Shown in pieces: positions 1-11,900 of a stretch of DNA of 64,000 bases (positions are counted from its first letter, which is position 1; every line of letters starts with the position of its first letter). This DNA is from Bombyx mori (lineage: Eukaryota; Arthropoda; Insecta; Lepidoptera; Bombycidae). The notes beneath the pieces were generated by a model that worked only from the letters and a program-made list of their open reading frames with translations, did not search any database and had not been told where the DNA came from. The stretch is from the NCBI RefSeq assembly GCF_030269925.1, contig NC_085129.1:20141501-20205500 (forward strand). Reading direction: 5' to 3'. The position numbers were made by a program, and so were the translations under genes.

Positions 1-262
1 AAGTAGATATAAGAGATTCAAGCGTTTTCTAAGGTTAATCCGAGCTCGGCCAGCTGTCCCCGGTGAAATTGGATAGGCGTTAGAACCACAAGAAATACGT
101 ATACTCAAAAAATTATAATCAAGTGACTGTTCTTTATCGAAAACCAGAATCAGCGACTCTCAAACTTTTTTCGATGTATCCATTTATAGGGAAAATTAAG
201 TTTGAGTACCCAAACCTCAGTACCTCAATAGAGATTTATCACGCGCTTCTATGCTGTTACCT

Positions 263-402
263 TTTTCTTATTGCTTAGATGGGTGGACGAGCTCACAGCC
301 CACCTGGTGTTAAGTGGTTACTGGAGCCCATAGACATCTACGACGTAAATGCGTTACCGACCTTGAGATATAAGTTCTAAGATGTCAAGTATAGTTACAA
401 TA
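263..402 (-). mobile_element. Bm1 SINE, 3' part
   Basis: Reads tattgcttagatgggtgg on the plus strand, that is, the A-rich tail end of Bm1 in reverse. Truncated at the 5' side. Confidence 0.85.
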
Positions 403-436
403 CAATACATTACAGCTTACACCAATACGAAGACAA

Positions 437-596
437 CAATATGACATGTCTTTCTTCAAACGAGGCTCGTTGAGGGTACTTAACTGTAGGCAGCCGCTTG
501 ACTCTGCCCCAGGCGTTGCTGACGTCCATGGGCGACGGTAACCACTCACCATCAGATGGGCCGTATGCTACAAGGGCAATAAAACAAAAAATAAAT
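437..596 (+). mobile_element. LINE 3' tail, family A
   Basis: Shares tgtctttcttcaaacgaggc, the ggcgacggtaaccactcacc block and the ggcaataaaa end with the copy at 3690-4138. Family A is the 3' end of a jockey-like non-LTR element. Confidence 0.8.
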
Positions 597-1029
597 AACA
601 AACGCCCGATTAAATTAATAAATTTTGATTCTCGCTAAAGCATATCCACTGTAATACTAAAATAAGCTCTCGTATGAATTTCGCCTGCCCACAGCTAGGT
701 GCGGCGTGAAGATTATTCTAATCGCACGGTGTCTATACGTCCGTTAGCGCATACCACGGCTACGGCCGTGAGAAAGGACATCCACATCGTACATATGAAT
801 TAGGTAATGTTCAACTATAGGGCTTGGTGTTGAGGGGAGCGTGTCGGATCGGAGTCTAGGCGGAAAATTGTGCTAAATGAAATAATAACCCGTTTTTGTT
901 TTTGGGCAAAATGCCGAACCTCTTTACGAGGTCCCCGCGTTTAGGGGGTGCATGGGGTATGTGGGTCTGGATGGTCCGCAGATGTTGGCAGCGGATCGCG
1001 GGCCGAATAGGTGAAATTTAGGACTAAAC

Positions 1030-1445
1030 GACTCCCCTGCATTCTCACATCGACGTCCGATCTCCGTCCGGGGTTAGAGCAAGGGGTTTCCCGCAGTTAG
1101 CACTTCAACAAGACTCGTGGTGCCACCCCGAGGACGCCGATGGATCGTCAAGGCCATACCAGTATGGCCTTGACGATCGCCTTGTATTACTGGTGGTAGG
1201 ACCTCTTGTAAGTCCGCACGGGTGCGATGACCGGTGCTTGAGGTATCTAAAAGCACCGTTAGTGGATCGTAAGGATCCGAAATGGCGTGTTTTGGGTGAC
1301 ATCGACTGCTTACCATCCGGTCCGCAGGATCGGGAACGTAATTACCGGTGGCCACGATGAGAGGGTTCTCGTGTCGTGCCGCTTTCTCGAAATGGCGCAC
1401 CGATGCCGACTGTAGATACTTACTGATGGACTCTAGGTCCATGTC
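1030..1445 (-). mobile_element. LINE 3' end, family B, ORF tail
   Basis: The minus strand encodes KYLQSASVRHFEKAARHENP, PLIVATGNYVPDPADRM and ISDPYDPLTVLLDTSSTGHR. The same protein end, VISDPPDLQTVLLGTSSTGH, occurs on the plus strand at 56570. It is the C-terminus of a retrotransposon ORF, broken here by an inverted duplication around 1145-1180. Confidence 0.75.
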
Positions 1446-1939
1446 ATCGTGGAGGTCTACATTTCGGATGATTGAGCGAGAGTTATTTTAAATTGGTCAG
1501 CGTCTTAAACCCGCTCCGCTTATGACTGTGACCTGATGGCAGACCGCTGTCGGCCGTGAGTGCGCGCACGCGTTCGTCGCACAAACTGACAATACATAAT
1601 ATTCTCACTTTGTATTCCTTTTGTATGGTACTTGTTTTGAGTTAAGCGTTTTCTTATGTCCATTATGAATGACCTCAAAGAACTAACTTGAGGTTGTGTG
1701 TAATGGCTCTTCAGAACGAATAGCTTATTATTCTGGAAGAGGAAAATTCGTCATTTGGAGTTTGCTGGAGCTTTGAAGGACTTATATGAGGTCTTTGCAA
1801 CGGTATTCTTTAGTGCAAGAATAGCATTAAATCGCAATAAAGATTTTACATTTTGAACCTTCATCATATTAGCAGCAAGAACTAATATAGATAAGTCTTC
1901 TGCCAATGTTATCCAGAAATGTTAGCAATATAGTATACG

Positions 1940-2052
1940 GTAGTATGCAGTTGGAACAGCGCCCCTAGCGGCAAACGTAGGTTCCAACTCCATACAAATT
2001 TGAGTTAACTTTTAGGTTATCGAGAACGCTAAAAAGCTCGCACTAAGCACAC
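1940..2052. mobile_element. Half hairpin MITE (tagtgcgag family)
   Basis: Centre and right arm only, ending ctcgcactaagcaca. Confidence 0.75.
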
Positions 2053-2805
2053 AGTTCACTGACAAACCAACTTTGATTTCAAGTTAACTTTATTATCATT
2101 ACTAGTGGTCGCCCAAAGGTTGAAACTCGACCATAATTAATTTAAATTATAAGTTTGAACATCATTACGGTTTTACTGTCAAAACAAACTTTTGCGCTTA
2201 TCTATATTATGTGTATTACGTGAAGCAAAAAGTTTGTATCCCTTTTTACGAAAATTGTGCGCACGGCCCAGTATCAAAAATTTACCACACTTATAGAGAA
2301 TATAGAAAAAGTGCAGATGAGAGAGTTTTTAATGAAGCATAAAAAATACATTAAATCAATAAATAAAAACATTACATATACTACCATGTATTTGACACAC
2401 ACATGCAGGCATACTATTTGTTTATTGTCAAACTTTTCTTATTGCTTATAGTATGTGATCGATGGTCAAATTGAGAATAGATTAATTATTGGTTGTATTA
2501 ATTATAAATATTTGTCTAAAGTGTAGTCTTGGCGAAAACTGTGGTTATAGAAGTACAATAGTATATAAATAGTCTTGACACAAGAAAGTGTAAAAACTTA
2601 TAATTTCAATTAATTATAGTCGAATTTCGACTACTGCGGGACCGCTACTTCCACTAGATATTCCGGCGCCTTAGTAAAAGAAATCGACATAATTACTTCA
2701 GTGCGCCGCGTAGGGCACCGGTGACCTACACGCCAGTCAACGTGTTATGAACCTTATCGTATTAACAATAGGCTCCATTTACCAATTTTCGTTTAAAACT
2801 TTCAG

Positions 2806-2965
2806 ATGCACTGTCGTTCTGTACAACGTGAGAAAGAACCGACAGTCGCACGTTTTGAATTCGTCCCGGAAGAGCGTCACCTGCGTCTCGTTCTCCCCGG
2901 ACGGGCGGTACCTCGCCACCGGGGAATGCGGACACGCGCCCGCCGTCCGGGTATGGGACCTCCAG
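2806..2965 (+). CDS. Wdr62: Wdr62 exon: N-terminal WD40 blade
   Basis: Acceptor ttcag at 2801-2805, donor gtaagg at 2966. It encodes [15 protein letters not shown], then [12 protein letters not shown] and AVRVWDLQ, which match the first propeller of WDR62 almost word for word. The first base completes a codon begun in an upstream exon that is not in the window. It ends in phase 0. Confidence 0.93.
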
Positions 2966-5900
2966 GTAAGGAACAATAAAGCGCCATCTAGTTTAAGTTT
3001 TTTTAATAATTTTTATTGGATTGTTGGGTGGACGAGCTCACAGCCCAGCTAGTGTTAAGTGGCTACCAGAGCCCATAGATATCTTCAACGTAAATGTCGC
3101 CACCCTAATTGAGTTATAAGTTCTAAGGTCTCAGTATAGTTACAACGGCTGCCCTTCAAACCGAAACGCATTACTGCTTCACGGTAGAAATAGGCAGGGT
3201 GGTGGTACCTACCCGTGCGGACTCACAAAAGGTCCTACAAGAGTAATTACGCAAATTATAGTTTTGTTTGATTTTTATTATTACACGATGTTATTCCTTC
3301 ACCGTGGAAGTCAATCGTGAACATTTGTTAAGTAGGTACGTATTTCATGAGTAAAATTGGTACCCGCATGCGGGATTCGAACACCGGTGCATCGCTACAT
3401 ACGGATGCACCGGACGTTTTATCCTTTAGGCCACGACGACTTCATTGTCATTCATGTAGGAGGTAAGTGTAAAATTTAATAATTTTATAAATTTTCCCAG
3501 GATCCTACAGCGTCCGGCGCTGTACAGATCGCGGAGTTCCCAGGACATACGCACGGAGTCAGCTGCGTGGTCAGTACATATCTAATATTGTTCTTAAACA
3601 TATTTTATTTAATTGCAAGAAAATTCCCTACCTATTCGCTGGTAGCCTAAGGGGCTATTCTTGCAACGTGCGAATGGGTAGATGAGCTCACGGGCTCAAG
3701 TTGAGAGAGTTTGCTAGCACCAGCCTTAGAAAGGAACCTCTGGGCTTGCGGAGGGACTTCACTTCTCTGTGTATTTTGTACCGTATGTTCCACGGGGAGT
3801 GCTCTGAAGAATTGTTTGAGATGATACCATCATCTCGTTTTTACCATCGCACCGCCCGCCGGAGTAGAGTTCATCCGTACTACCTGGAGCCACTGCGTTC
3901 ATCCACAGTGCTTTTCCTGAGATCTTTTCTGCCACGTACTATCCGATTTTGGAATGAGCTCCCGAGTGTTTCCCGAGCGCTATGACATGTCCTTCTTCAA
4001 ACGAGGCTTGTGGAGAGTACTTAACGGTAGGCAGCGGCATGATTCTGCCCCTTGCATTGCTGAACTCAATGGACGACGGTAACCACTCACCATCAGGTGG
4101 GCCATATGCTCGTCTGTTCACAGGGGCAATAAAGAAAAAAACCACCCATTACGCGCTTTTCATGGGATATCGCAAACACTGACCCGTGAGCTTAGTGCGA
4201 GTTTTTTAACGTTCTCGATAGCGTAAAAGTTAACTCAAATTTGTATGCAGTTCGAACAGCGCTCCTAGCGGCAAACGTTGGCATAATTCTAAACTTCAAA
4301 ACAAATTTGAGTTAACTTTTAGGCTATCGAGAACGTTAAAAGCTCGCACTAAGCTCCCAGAAGAATAATTTAAATTTGTTAATTTAGCGATTCTGACCTC
4401 TTTCTTCTATTTTCAGGCATTCTCCACGTCGTCGAAATACCTAGTATCCGTTGGCTCTCAACACGACATGATCGTGAACGTTTGGGACTGGAGAGCGAAC
4501 CTCAAGCTGGCCAGCAATAAGGTGACAATATCATATACATTGACATTGTCGGCTAGTCCGGCTTAACGACGAAGCATTCTATATCCAATGGCTACAAAGT
4601 CAGCAATCCGTTGAATTGCGTTAACCTAGACAGTTTTTTACTGTACAGATAGTACTTCTATAACACGTTATTTTATAACACGGAGTAAAAGTCAAAAAGA
4701 AAAATTCCCAAACAAAACCCTCATATAACAGGGTACTTAATTCTACAACACGATAACGAGATTTTTGTGTAAAATTATTTAGAAAATTACATTATGCACT
4801 ATGAGCACACAATGTATGGGAATAATCGAGATGTCATTGCTTATTTTTTATGTATATAACAAAATAGATACAGGCATGATTTTTTTTTGCTTAGGTGGCT
4901 GGACGAGCTCATAGCCCACATGGTTTTAAGTGGTTACTGGAGCCCATAGACATTAAAACGTAAATGCGTCACCCACCTTGAGATATAAGTATTAAGGTCT
5001 CAAGTATAGTTACATAGATTGTCCTTCAAACCGAAAAGCATTACTGCTTCACGGCAGAAATAGGCAGGGTGGTGGTACCTATCCGTGCGGACTTACAAGA
5101 GGTCCTCCCCCCAGTTAAGATGATTCATTCAGAAAAATTACTCTCGTTTTTGCCCTGCTTCTAGTCTCATATAACGCGGTTTCGCACAACACGAGTCTTT
5201 GTAGGAACGTATCTACCGTGTTATAGGAGAGTTGCCTGTATCCATAATACTGTCAAGAGACTGCATCGTGCCAGAAATAGTCAGGGGGTGCACGGTACGA
5301 CGTCAGACTTTTTTATGACGCTTCGTTTAGCGGGTAGGGTCGTGAAAACATCCTTGGGCCCAGTCGCGGACTAATCCCACAAAACCCGCGCCCTTCCTAG
5401 GCATGGGACTTCGTAGGAGGTTCTTCCCCTGGACCGAAAAAAAGGGGTAGTTAGTGACGCGACCTTCTGGTTTCCAGGTGTCGTCTCGCGTGAAGGCCGT
5501 CAGCTTCGCGGAGAACGGCAACTACTTCGTCACGGTCGGCTTCAGGCACGTCAAGTTCTGGTACCTGGAATATTCGAGAAACGCTAAAGTGAGTTTTGTT
5601 GGTTGAGCGCTTTTGGCTTGCTGGTCTTCACATAAAAGTTTTTTTTTGTCGGAGCAAGTAGCCCTTTCGGAATTTGGACGTGGAGTGGACTAAAGCTTAT
5701 CCGAGAGTGGATGGAGTAATGCTGAATGGATTGCATGGGATCGAAAGACACGCCTAAATAGCATTTCGTCGCTGTCAAACCAAAATCTTCAATGTGCAAA
5801 AATTCTATTTTGAATTAACGAGTAAAAACATGTTCGTATAAAATTTTGTATGAAGATGAATTTTTAAGAACCATATCAAATGAAAGCTATAGATAAATAT

Positions 5901-8900
5901 TAAAGCTATAGACATATAACAGTTTTTTTTATACGGTAGATAGGGCTGTGAACTATACGAAAAGGTCAAAAAGTAAAAAAAAAAACTCAAAAAGTGCACA
6001 TAGCAGATTTTGATTTGACAACGACGATTTAACCCTAGCATGCTTAGGGTATAACAGAGCGAATTTATATTATAGAATCACTCGATTCAATTCACTAATA
6101 TATTAGCGATTGAACTCTAGACATGGAGGGTAGAGATAAGGAGCGCAATCTTGTATAGAGGACAAGTTTAAAAAGTGTCCGTCTGTAAAAAGCAAGTTGG
6201 TGTTGGAAGTCTCACCGAAATAGCGCTAGTGGAAATAATAGCGAAATAGCGGAAGTGGAAATTATATGAATATAGCAGTTTCAAGCAGAGCGAAGTCTGG
6301 CCGAGTTGATAAATTGTAATCATTTCCGTGACTTGTGTAATTAAAAAAATATGCAATATTTAAAATCTTTACTGTTAATTATTATTTACGTAGGAATTGT
6401 TTCTTTTCTTCTTAATTTAGTATCCTACTGTAATAGTTTATGGGGCTGTTGTTAAAATACTTCCACTTGCTACTGTGGCGCCATCTAGTTGGCTCGTTTT
6501 TAGCGGACACTTTTATACACTAAGATGGTGCTTCTTACTTCTATCCTCCATGTCTCTAGATACAACATGTTGCGGAAATACAGCATGCTGTTTTTTCTTC
6601 GAATTCTCAATTATTATTTCATTTGGTAAAAGTTTTTTAAAGCTGTTGAAGATTAAACGAGCTTGCTATCCACTGGATGGTAAGTGGTTATCACCGCCCG
6701 TGGACTCCAGCAATAGGCCAAAATTAGGTCACCGACCTCGTCGAAAAATAAAGGATGTGTAAAAAAATATGAAATGGAAAATGTGATTTTGTGCTTAAGT
6801 ATAGTTTTTTTGTTAGCATTTTTTTATCGCTTAGACGAGTGAACAAGCTCACGGTGCGCCTGGTGTTAAATGATACCATAGCCCATAGACATCAAGCCCA
6901 TAGACACGAACATGTGGTCAAAATTTTAATTTGGTATAATGGGCGGTAGTACCTACCCTTGCGGGTGCTCAAGAGGTCCTACCACAAGTAAATACGCATA
7001 TTAAGATTTGGCAGATTTTGATATTTGTTAAACGATGTTATTCCTTCACCGTGGAAGTAAACCAAACTTTTTCAAGAACGTATTTCATCAGTACAATTGT
7101 GTAGCTGCTTGCGGGATTCCAACCCGGCATGCTCTCATCCCTCGATACGAATGCACCGGCCGTCTTTTCCTTTAGGCCGTGACCCTCTCTCTCTACCTCT
7201 CTCTCGTTCCGCCCTCTCTCTTTCTCTCTACCTCCCTCTCGCTCTCTCTCTCTCTCTCTCTTTCTCTTTCTCTCTAGCTAATTGTTTAGTTATGAACGAA
7301 AAATACTCGTGTAACTTTAACAATTCTGCTGTTCAGTTCAAAGAGCCGGTTCCGTTGATGGGCAGATCAGCGATACTGGGCGAGCAGAAGGACAATGAGT
7401 TCTGCGACGTGGTCTGCGGCCGGGGCGAGTCCGCGGACAGCACCTACGCGATCACGAGGGGCGGCCTGCTCTGCGAGTTCAACAGCAGACGGTTGCTGGA
7501 CAAGTGGGTCGAGCTCAGGGTGAGTCATCCCTCACTTCCAGAAATAGAGTGGGCTATAGAAATACTTGGTTTATTTTTAATACGTGTGGCAGTGTGGTGT
7601 CGAGGTAGAGTAGCATCATGTTATCTCTTCTTGTGAGTGTCGTGAGGGGGCTAAGGAATCTTGAGAATGGGTAGAGGCTTAGCTCTGCCCCTGGCATTGC
7701 TGACGTCAATGAGCGACGGTAACCACTCACCATCAGATGGGCCGTATGCTCGTCTTCCTATAGGACAATAAAAAAGCGCATTGCGACCACCAACCAATAT
7801 TTACCGGTGGCAGTATTGTAAATGATGATATGACCGCCCCCCCATTTCTGCCGCAAAGCAATCATGCATTCAGATTAGTGGGTTGGTAATGGACATAGAC
7901 CTCAAGTTTAAAAGTAATCGCGGTCACGTGATGACGTTACACGATTCCAGGGGCGTCACATGCGATAGTTTTTATTTGTCTTTATAGCTTAGGTGTGTGG
8001 AAGAGTTCAGGGCCCACCTGGTATTTATTGGGTACCGGAGCCCATAGACATCTACAACATAAATGCCGCCATTCACCTTGAGATATGAGTTCTAAGGTCT
8101 CAGTTTTATAGTACAACGGCTGCCCCAGCCTTCAAACCGAAACGCATTACTGCTGCACGGCAGAAATAGGCGGGGTGGTGGTACTTACCCGTGCGGACTC
8201 ACAAGAGGTCCTACCACCAGCAAAAGAGTCATATAACGGTCTCTCCGTCGGCTCCAGACGCAGTCCGCCAACTGTATGGCGGTGGGCGCTAATTTCATAT
8301 TCGTCGGCTGCGCCGAGGGCATAGTTCGGTGCTTCGCCCCCGACACGCTCCAGTACATCACGACGCTGCCGAGGACGCACTACCTCGGCGTCGACGTGGC
8401 GCAGGGCACCAACATCAGGTGAATATTGCCAGTTCCATCAACTGTTGTACTGCTGAGATATACATACATATATACGTATAGATACTAACTGGCATCCGCG
8501 GCTGGGACCGTCAAGGATTTGTGCTTGGTGCGAGCTTTTTAACGTTTTCGATAGCGTAAAAGTTAACTCAAATTTATATGTAGCCGGAACGTTTGCCTAC
8601 GTTTGCCGCTGTTCCATCTCCATACAAATTTGAGTTAACCTTTCCGATATCAAGAACGTTAAAAAACTCGCACTAAGCACACTGAATTGGCGATTTATCG
8701 TTTAACACTTTAGATCCTATTACCATGTGAACTTGATTACTCCAGTCAATAAAAACTACCAGACCTCATGAATACTGTTGGTTCGTTTGATGCCAAATGA
8801 CACGTGATTGGCGAGAAGTAGTTTTGACTTAACAATTTGACGGTAGTCACAAAAAAATAGTACGAAAACGTTGATAAAATTGGAATATATGCGAGACTGA

Positions 8901-11900
8901 ACCGCGAAGTCATTTCGAGGCGGTATGTCCGTATAATAATGATTATTCTATTGCCTTTTTTATCCCTACTTATACGCTGGTAGCATGGTAGACTGATAAG
9001 TTTGCAAACATGAACCCCAGCAAGAGCAGTGCTTCGCTAAATCTACCGTCGGATCGGAATCGCGACCCACTGAAAAGATCCGGCGATGAACTCAGTGGGC
9101 TGTAGCTATGGGTCCAAACTCTCATGTTCGCTGCAGTCGAAGCTTGGGGGACCTGCTAAGCGAGCTAAGCGCGACTGTAGCTACTCACCATCAGGTCGGC
9201 TGTGGGCTCACATGCATACAACAGCCTAAAAAAATTACTGAAGCCTCTGACATAACCTTTGCGTCCCTACACCTTATATAGAGGTCTCTCTGTCTGGCAA
9301 CCTACCCGCGTGGACTCACAAAACGTCCTACCACCAGTAAAAAATGCATGGTGTAAGCTGGTGAGTGTACCGGACCGTCTGCTTGCAGCCACATGTTCTC
9401 GCAGCCGCCGCGCGCGCGGTACCCGGACGCGACGGCGCTGGCGTACGACGAGCGCGCCCACCGGCTCACGTGCGTCTACAACGACCACAGTCTGTACGTG
9501 TGGGACGTGCGCGACATCCGCCGGGTGAGTGAGCGCACATTGTCCGTGTAACGCCTAACTTACCGATAGCTGTGTCTGTTAAGTGAATTTTTACGGTAAT
9601 CACAAAAGAAAAATATGAAGGTAAATATTTTACGTTCAATGCGGGTAGTAAGTTTTTAATTTGGCAAAGAGAGAGAAAACTAGAAGCGTGAACAATGTAT
9701 TGTATGCATATCTTAAGATTTGTTTTGTGGTTTTTATTAACAGTTTTCTAATGCTTAAAGTTTAGAGGTTAAATGTTAAAAGTTATCCCTTGAATGGGAA
9801 GGTATTTGAAAATAACTTACCAATTAAAATTAGTTTGGAATTTAAACATAACTCATACGTTTTGTCGTCTAGTGCATTTTCTCAACGTATTACGTCATAT
9901 GTGGCGAACCGATCTAAATGGACGCACAGTCATCCTTTAAGACAGGCATTAATTTTGACAGTCTAGGGTTGGTACTAATAATTTTGACAGTCTAGGGTTG
10001 GCACTATTAATTTTGACTTAGACTTTTTAGTTTGGGTTATAACTTGTCGCCCGTGGGCCGCAGGTGGGCAAGTCGCACTCGGCGCTGTACCACTCGGCGT
10101 GCATCTGGGGCGTGGAGGTGTCCGGGGACGGCACGCTGCTGACCTGCTCCAGCGACGACACCGTGCGCATGTGGGGCCTGGAGCCGCGCGCGAGGAACAT
10201 CTACAGCAATGTGAGTGGACGGCCTCCCGGACCTCTGGGAGGAGACGGTAGAAAGGTTCCACCTCTTAGAGACGGTGGAGAGGACGCTCAAAGATGCCGT
10301 TGTTAAAAGCAGCGACCGCGGTCTTCGTGGAAGTTGTACTATCTGCTGTATCGGTCTTCATGGTCAGTGCTGCTGACCTTCGACATGAACAGCTAAGACA
10401 TCGTTTTTTCTTAGCAAATAATGCGAGCGGTCATCGTCCTATGTGAAAATGCCTCCTGAGCTGGTTTAGTGGACCGTCTTCTTCATGGTCGGTGCTGCTA
10501 ATCAGTTACCTTCGATATGAAGAGCTTCTAAGGTTAATGTTCTTTCTTAGCAAATGATACGAGCGGACATTGCCTTAAGTGAAAATGCCTCCTAGGCTGG
10601 TTTTCTCAAAGAGCCCGTCTGAATTACAGGAGCTGAATAAAATAGTGTACATAGACCCGGAGCTGAAGTTCCTGAAGGACGTGGACCTGACCGCCTCCAG
10701 CGAGAAGGACAAGTCCAAGTCGTACGACGACAAGACCGGCGTCAGGTGAGTCGCGCTGCCACGCGCTGACGTTGTGGGCGGACCAGCCAGCGATGCCTGT
10801 GTCACAGCTAAGTGATGCAGTTCCTCCCATCCCAGACGACTAATGTGCTGTAAACACGAACACTTAGAATTCTTGTTTCAAGCCAAGTGTTTAATCTGAC
10901 TTTAATTCTCTTGAGTCGCCTCTTATTTTAAATGACCCTAATGACGTCACTCGTTAGGGCGACGCGGCCTCCTCCTCCTTCTGCGTCGATAATCCTCAAT
11001 GCTGAGAGTTTTGGCCTCCTTTAATAGCTTTCTCCTAGATTATCCTGCGCCATATCCTCGGCTGTGTGGATAGCAATGTGGACTGAAGTGTTGAAAGTGT
11101 GGCCTATCTTGCCTGTTACCGGCAGCTTCTCTCGATTCCCCAAAGAGCTCGGAGCTCGTTCGTGCAGTAGAGGGTAAGGTGGGGCGCGGGTGTCGGCAGG
11201 TGCGTGGCGGCGTCCGGGGACGGCGCGCACGTGGCGTGCGGGGACCGCGCCGGCAACGTGTGGGTGGTGTCGGCGGGCGGCGCGCTGCTGCACACGCTGG
11301 AGGCGCACGACGCGGAGGTGCTGGCGCTGCAGTACGCCGCGCGCCCGCGCCTGCTCGCCTCCGCCTCGCGGGACCGACTCGTGCACGTCTTCGACGTCGA
11401 CAAGGTACCGGCGCCGGGGCCCCCTACACGTGACCCCAAGATCAGCGGCGATATCGGGACTCTATGGCGGGAACGCGAGGAGTGAAGTTGTGTGTATTTT
11501 TTGATTTTGTCTATTTAGTGTTTCTTTAGATTTAAATGTGTAATCACGGTGGTTTATTAACTGTTTAATATCTGTGAAAGTGAAATTAAATGAAATGATA
11601 TGTAATGAAATATACTCTCATTAAAATGGTGATCATTCACTGAAACTTTTTCAGTGTACTTTTTGGAGGATCACGAGAAGTTACGTCCAGCGGCTTTGTT
11701 TCATTTCCCCACATTTGTGCACTTTCACAGATTTTAAACAGTTAATAAACCGCCGTTATTACACATTTAAACCTGAAGAAACACTAAATAGACAAAATTA
11801 AACAATACACAGAACTTCACTCCTCGCGTTCCCGCCAAAAAGTCCAGTGTTTGTTGAGTGTTGTAAGTGTTCTAAGTTCTAATACAGTGTTAACCTGTAA

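Larger units (their letters stand above)
403..2805. other. Intron or upstream sequence of Wdr62
   Basis: Apart from the repeats listed (437-596, 1030-1445, 1940-2052), I see no exon. The missing first Wdr62 exons, which should end two bases into a codon, were not found here. Confidence 0.6.

Noticed and set aside
1074..1442. 122-codon minus-strand reading frame as a gene
   Set aside because: It is the ORF end of the family B retrotransposon, also found at 56500; it has no start context of its own.
3701..3985. 94-codon plus-strand frame as a host gene
   Set aside because: The protein is the C-terminus of a non-LTR reverse transcriptase ORF and runs into its 3' tail.
7097..7336. Coding extension upstream of the exon at 7337 through the CT-rich run
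   Set aside because: The frame is open by chance over low-complexity DNA and a Bm1 end; the acceptor at 7336 gives the homologous protein, and the AG at 7277 has the wrong phase.
9259..9388. Coding sequence before the exon at 9389
   Set aside because: It is a Bm1 fragment; the acceptor at 9388 restores the split codon.
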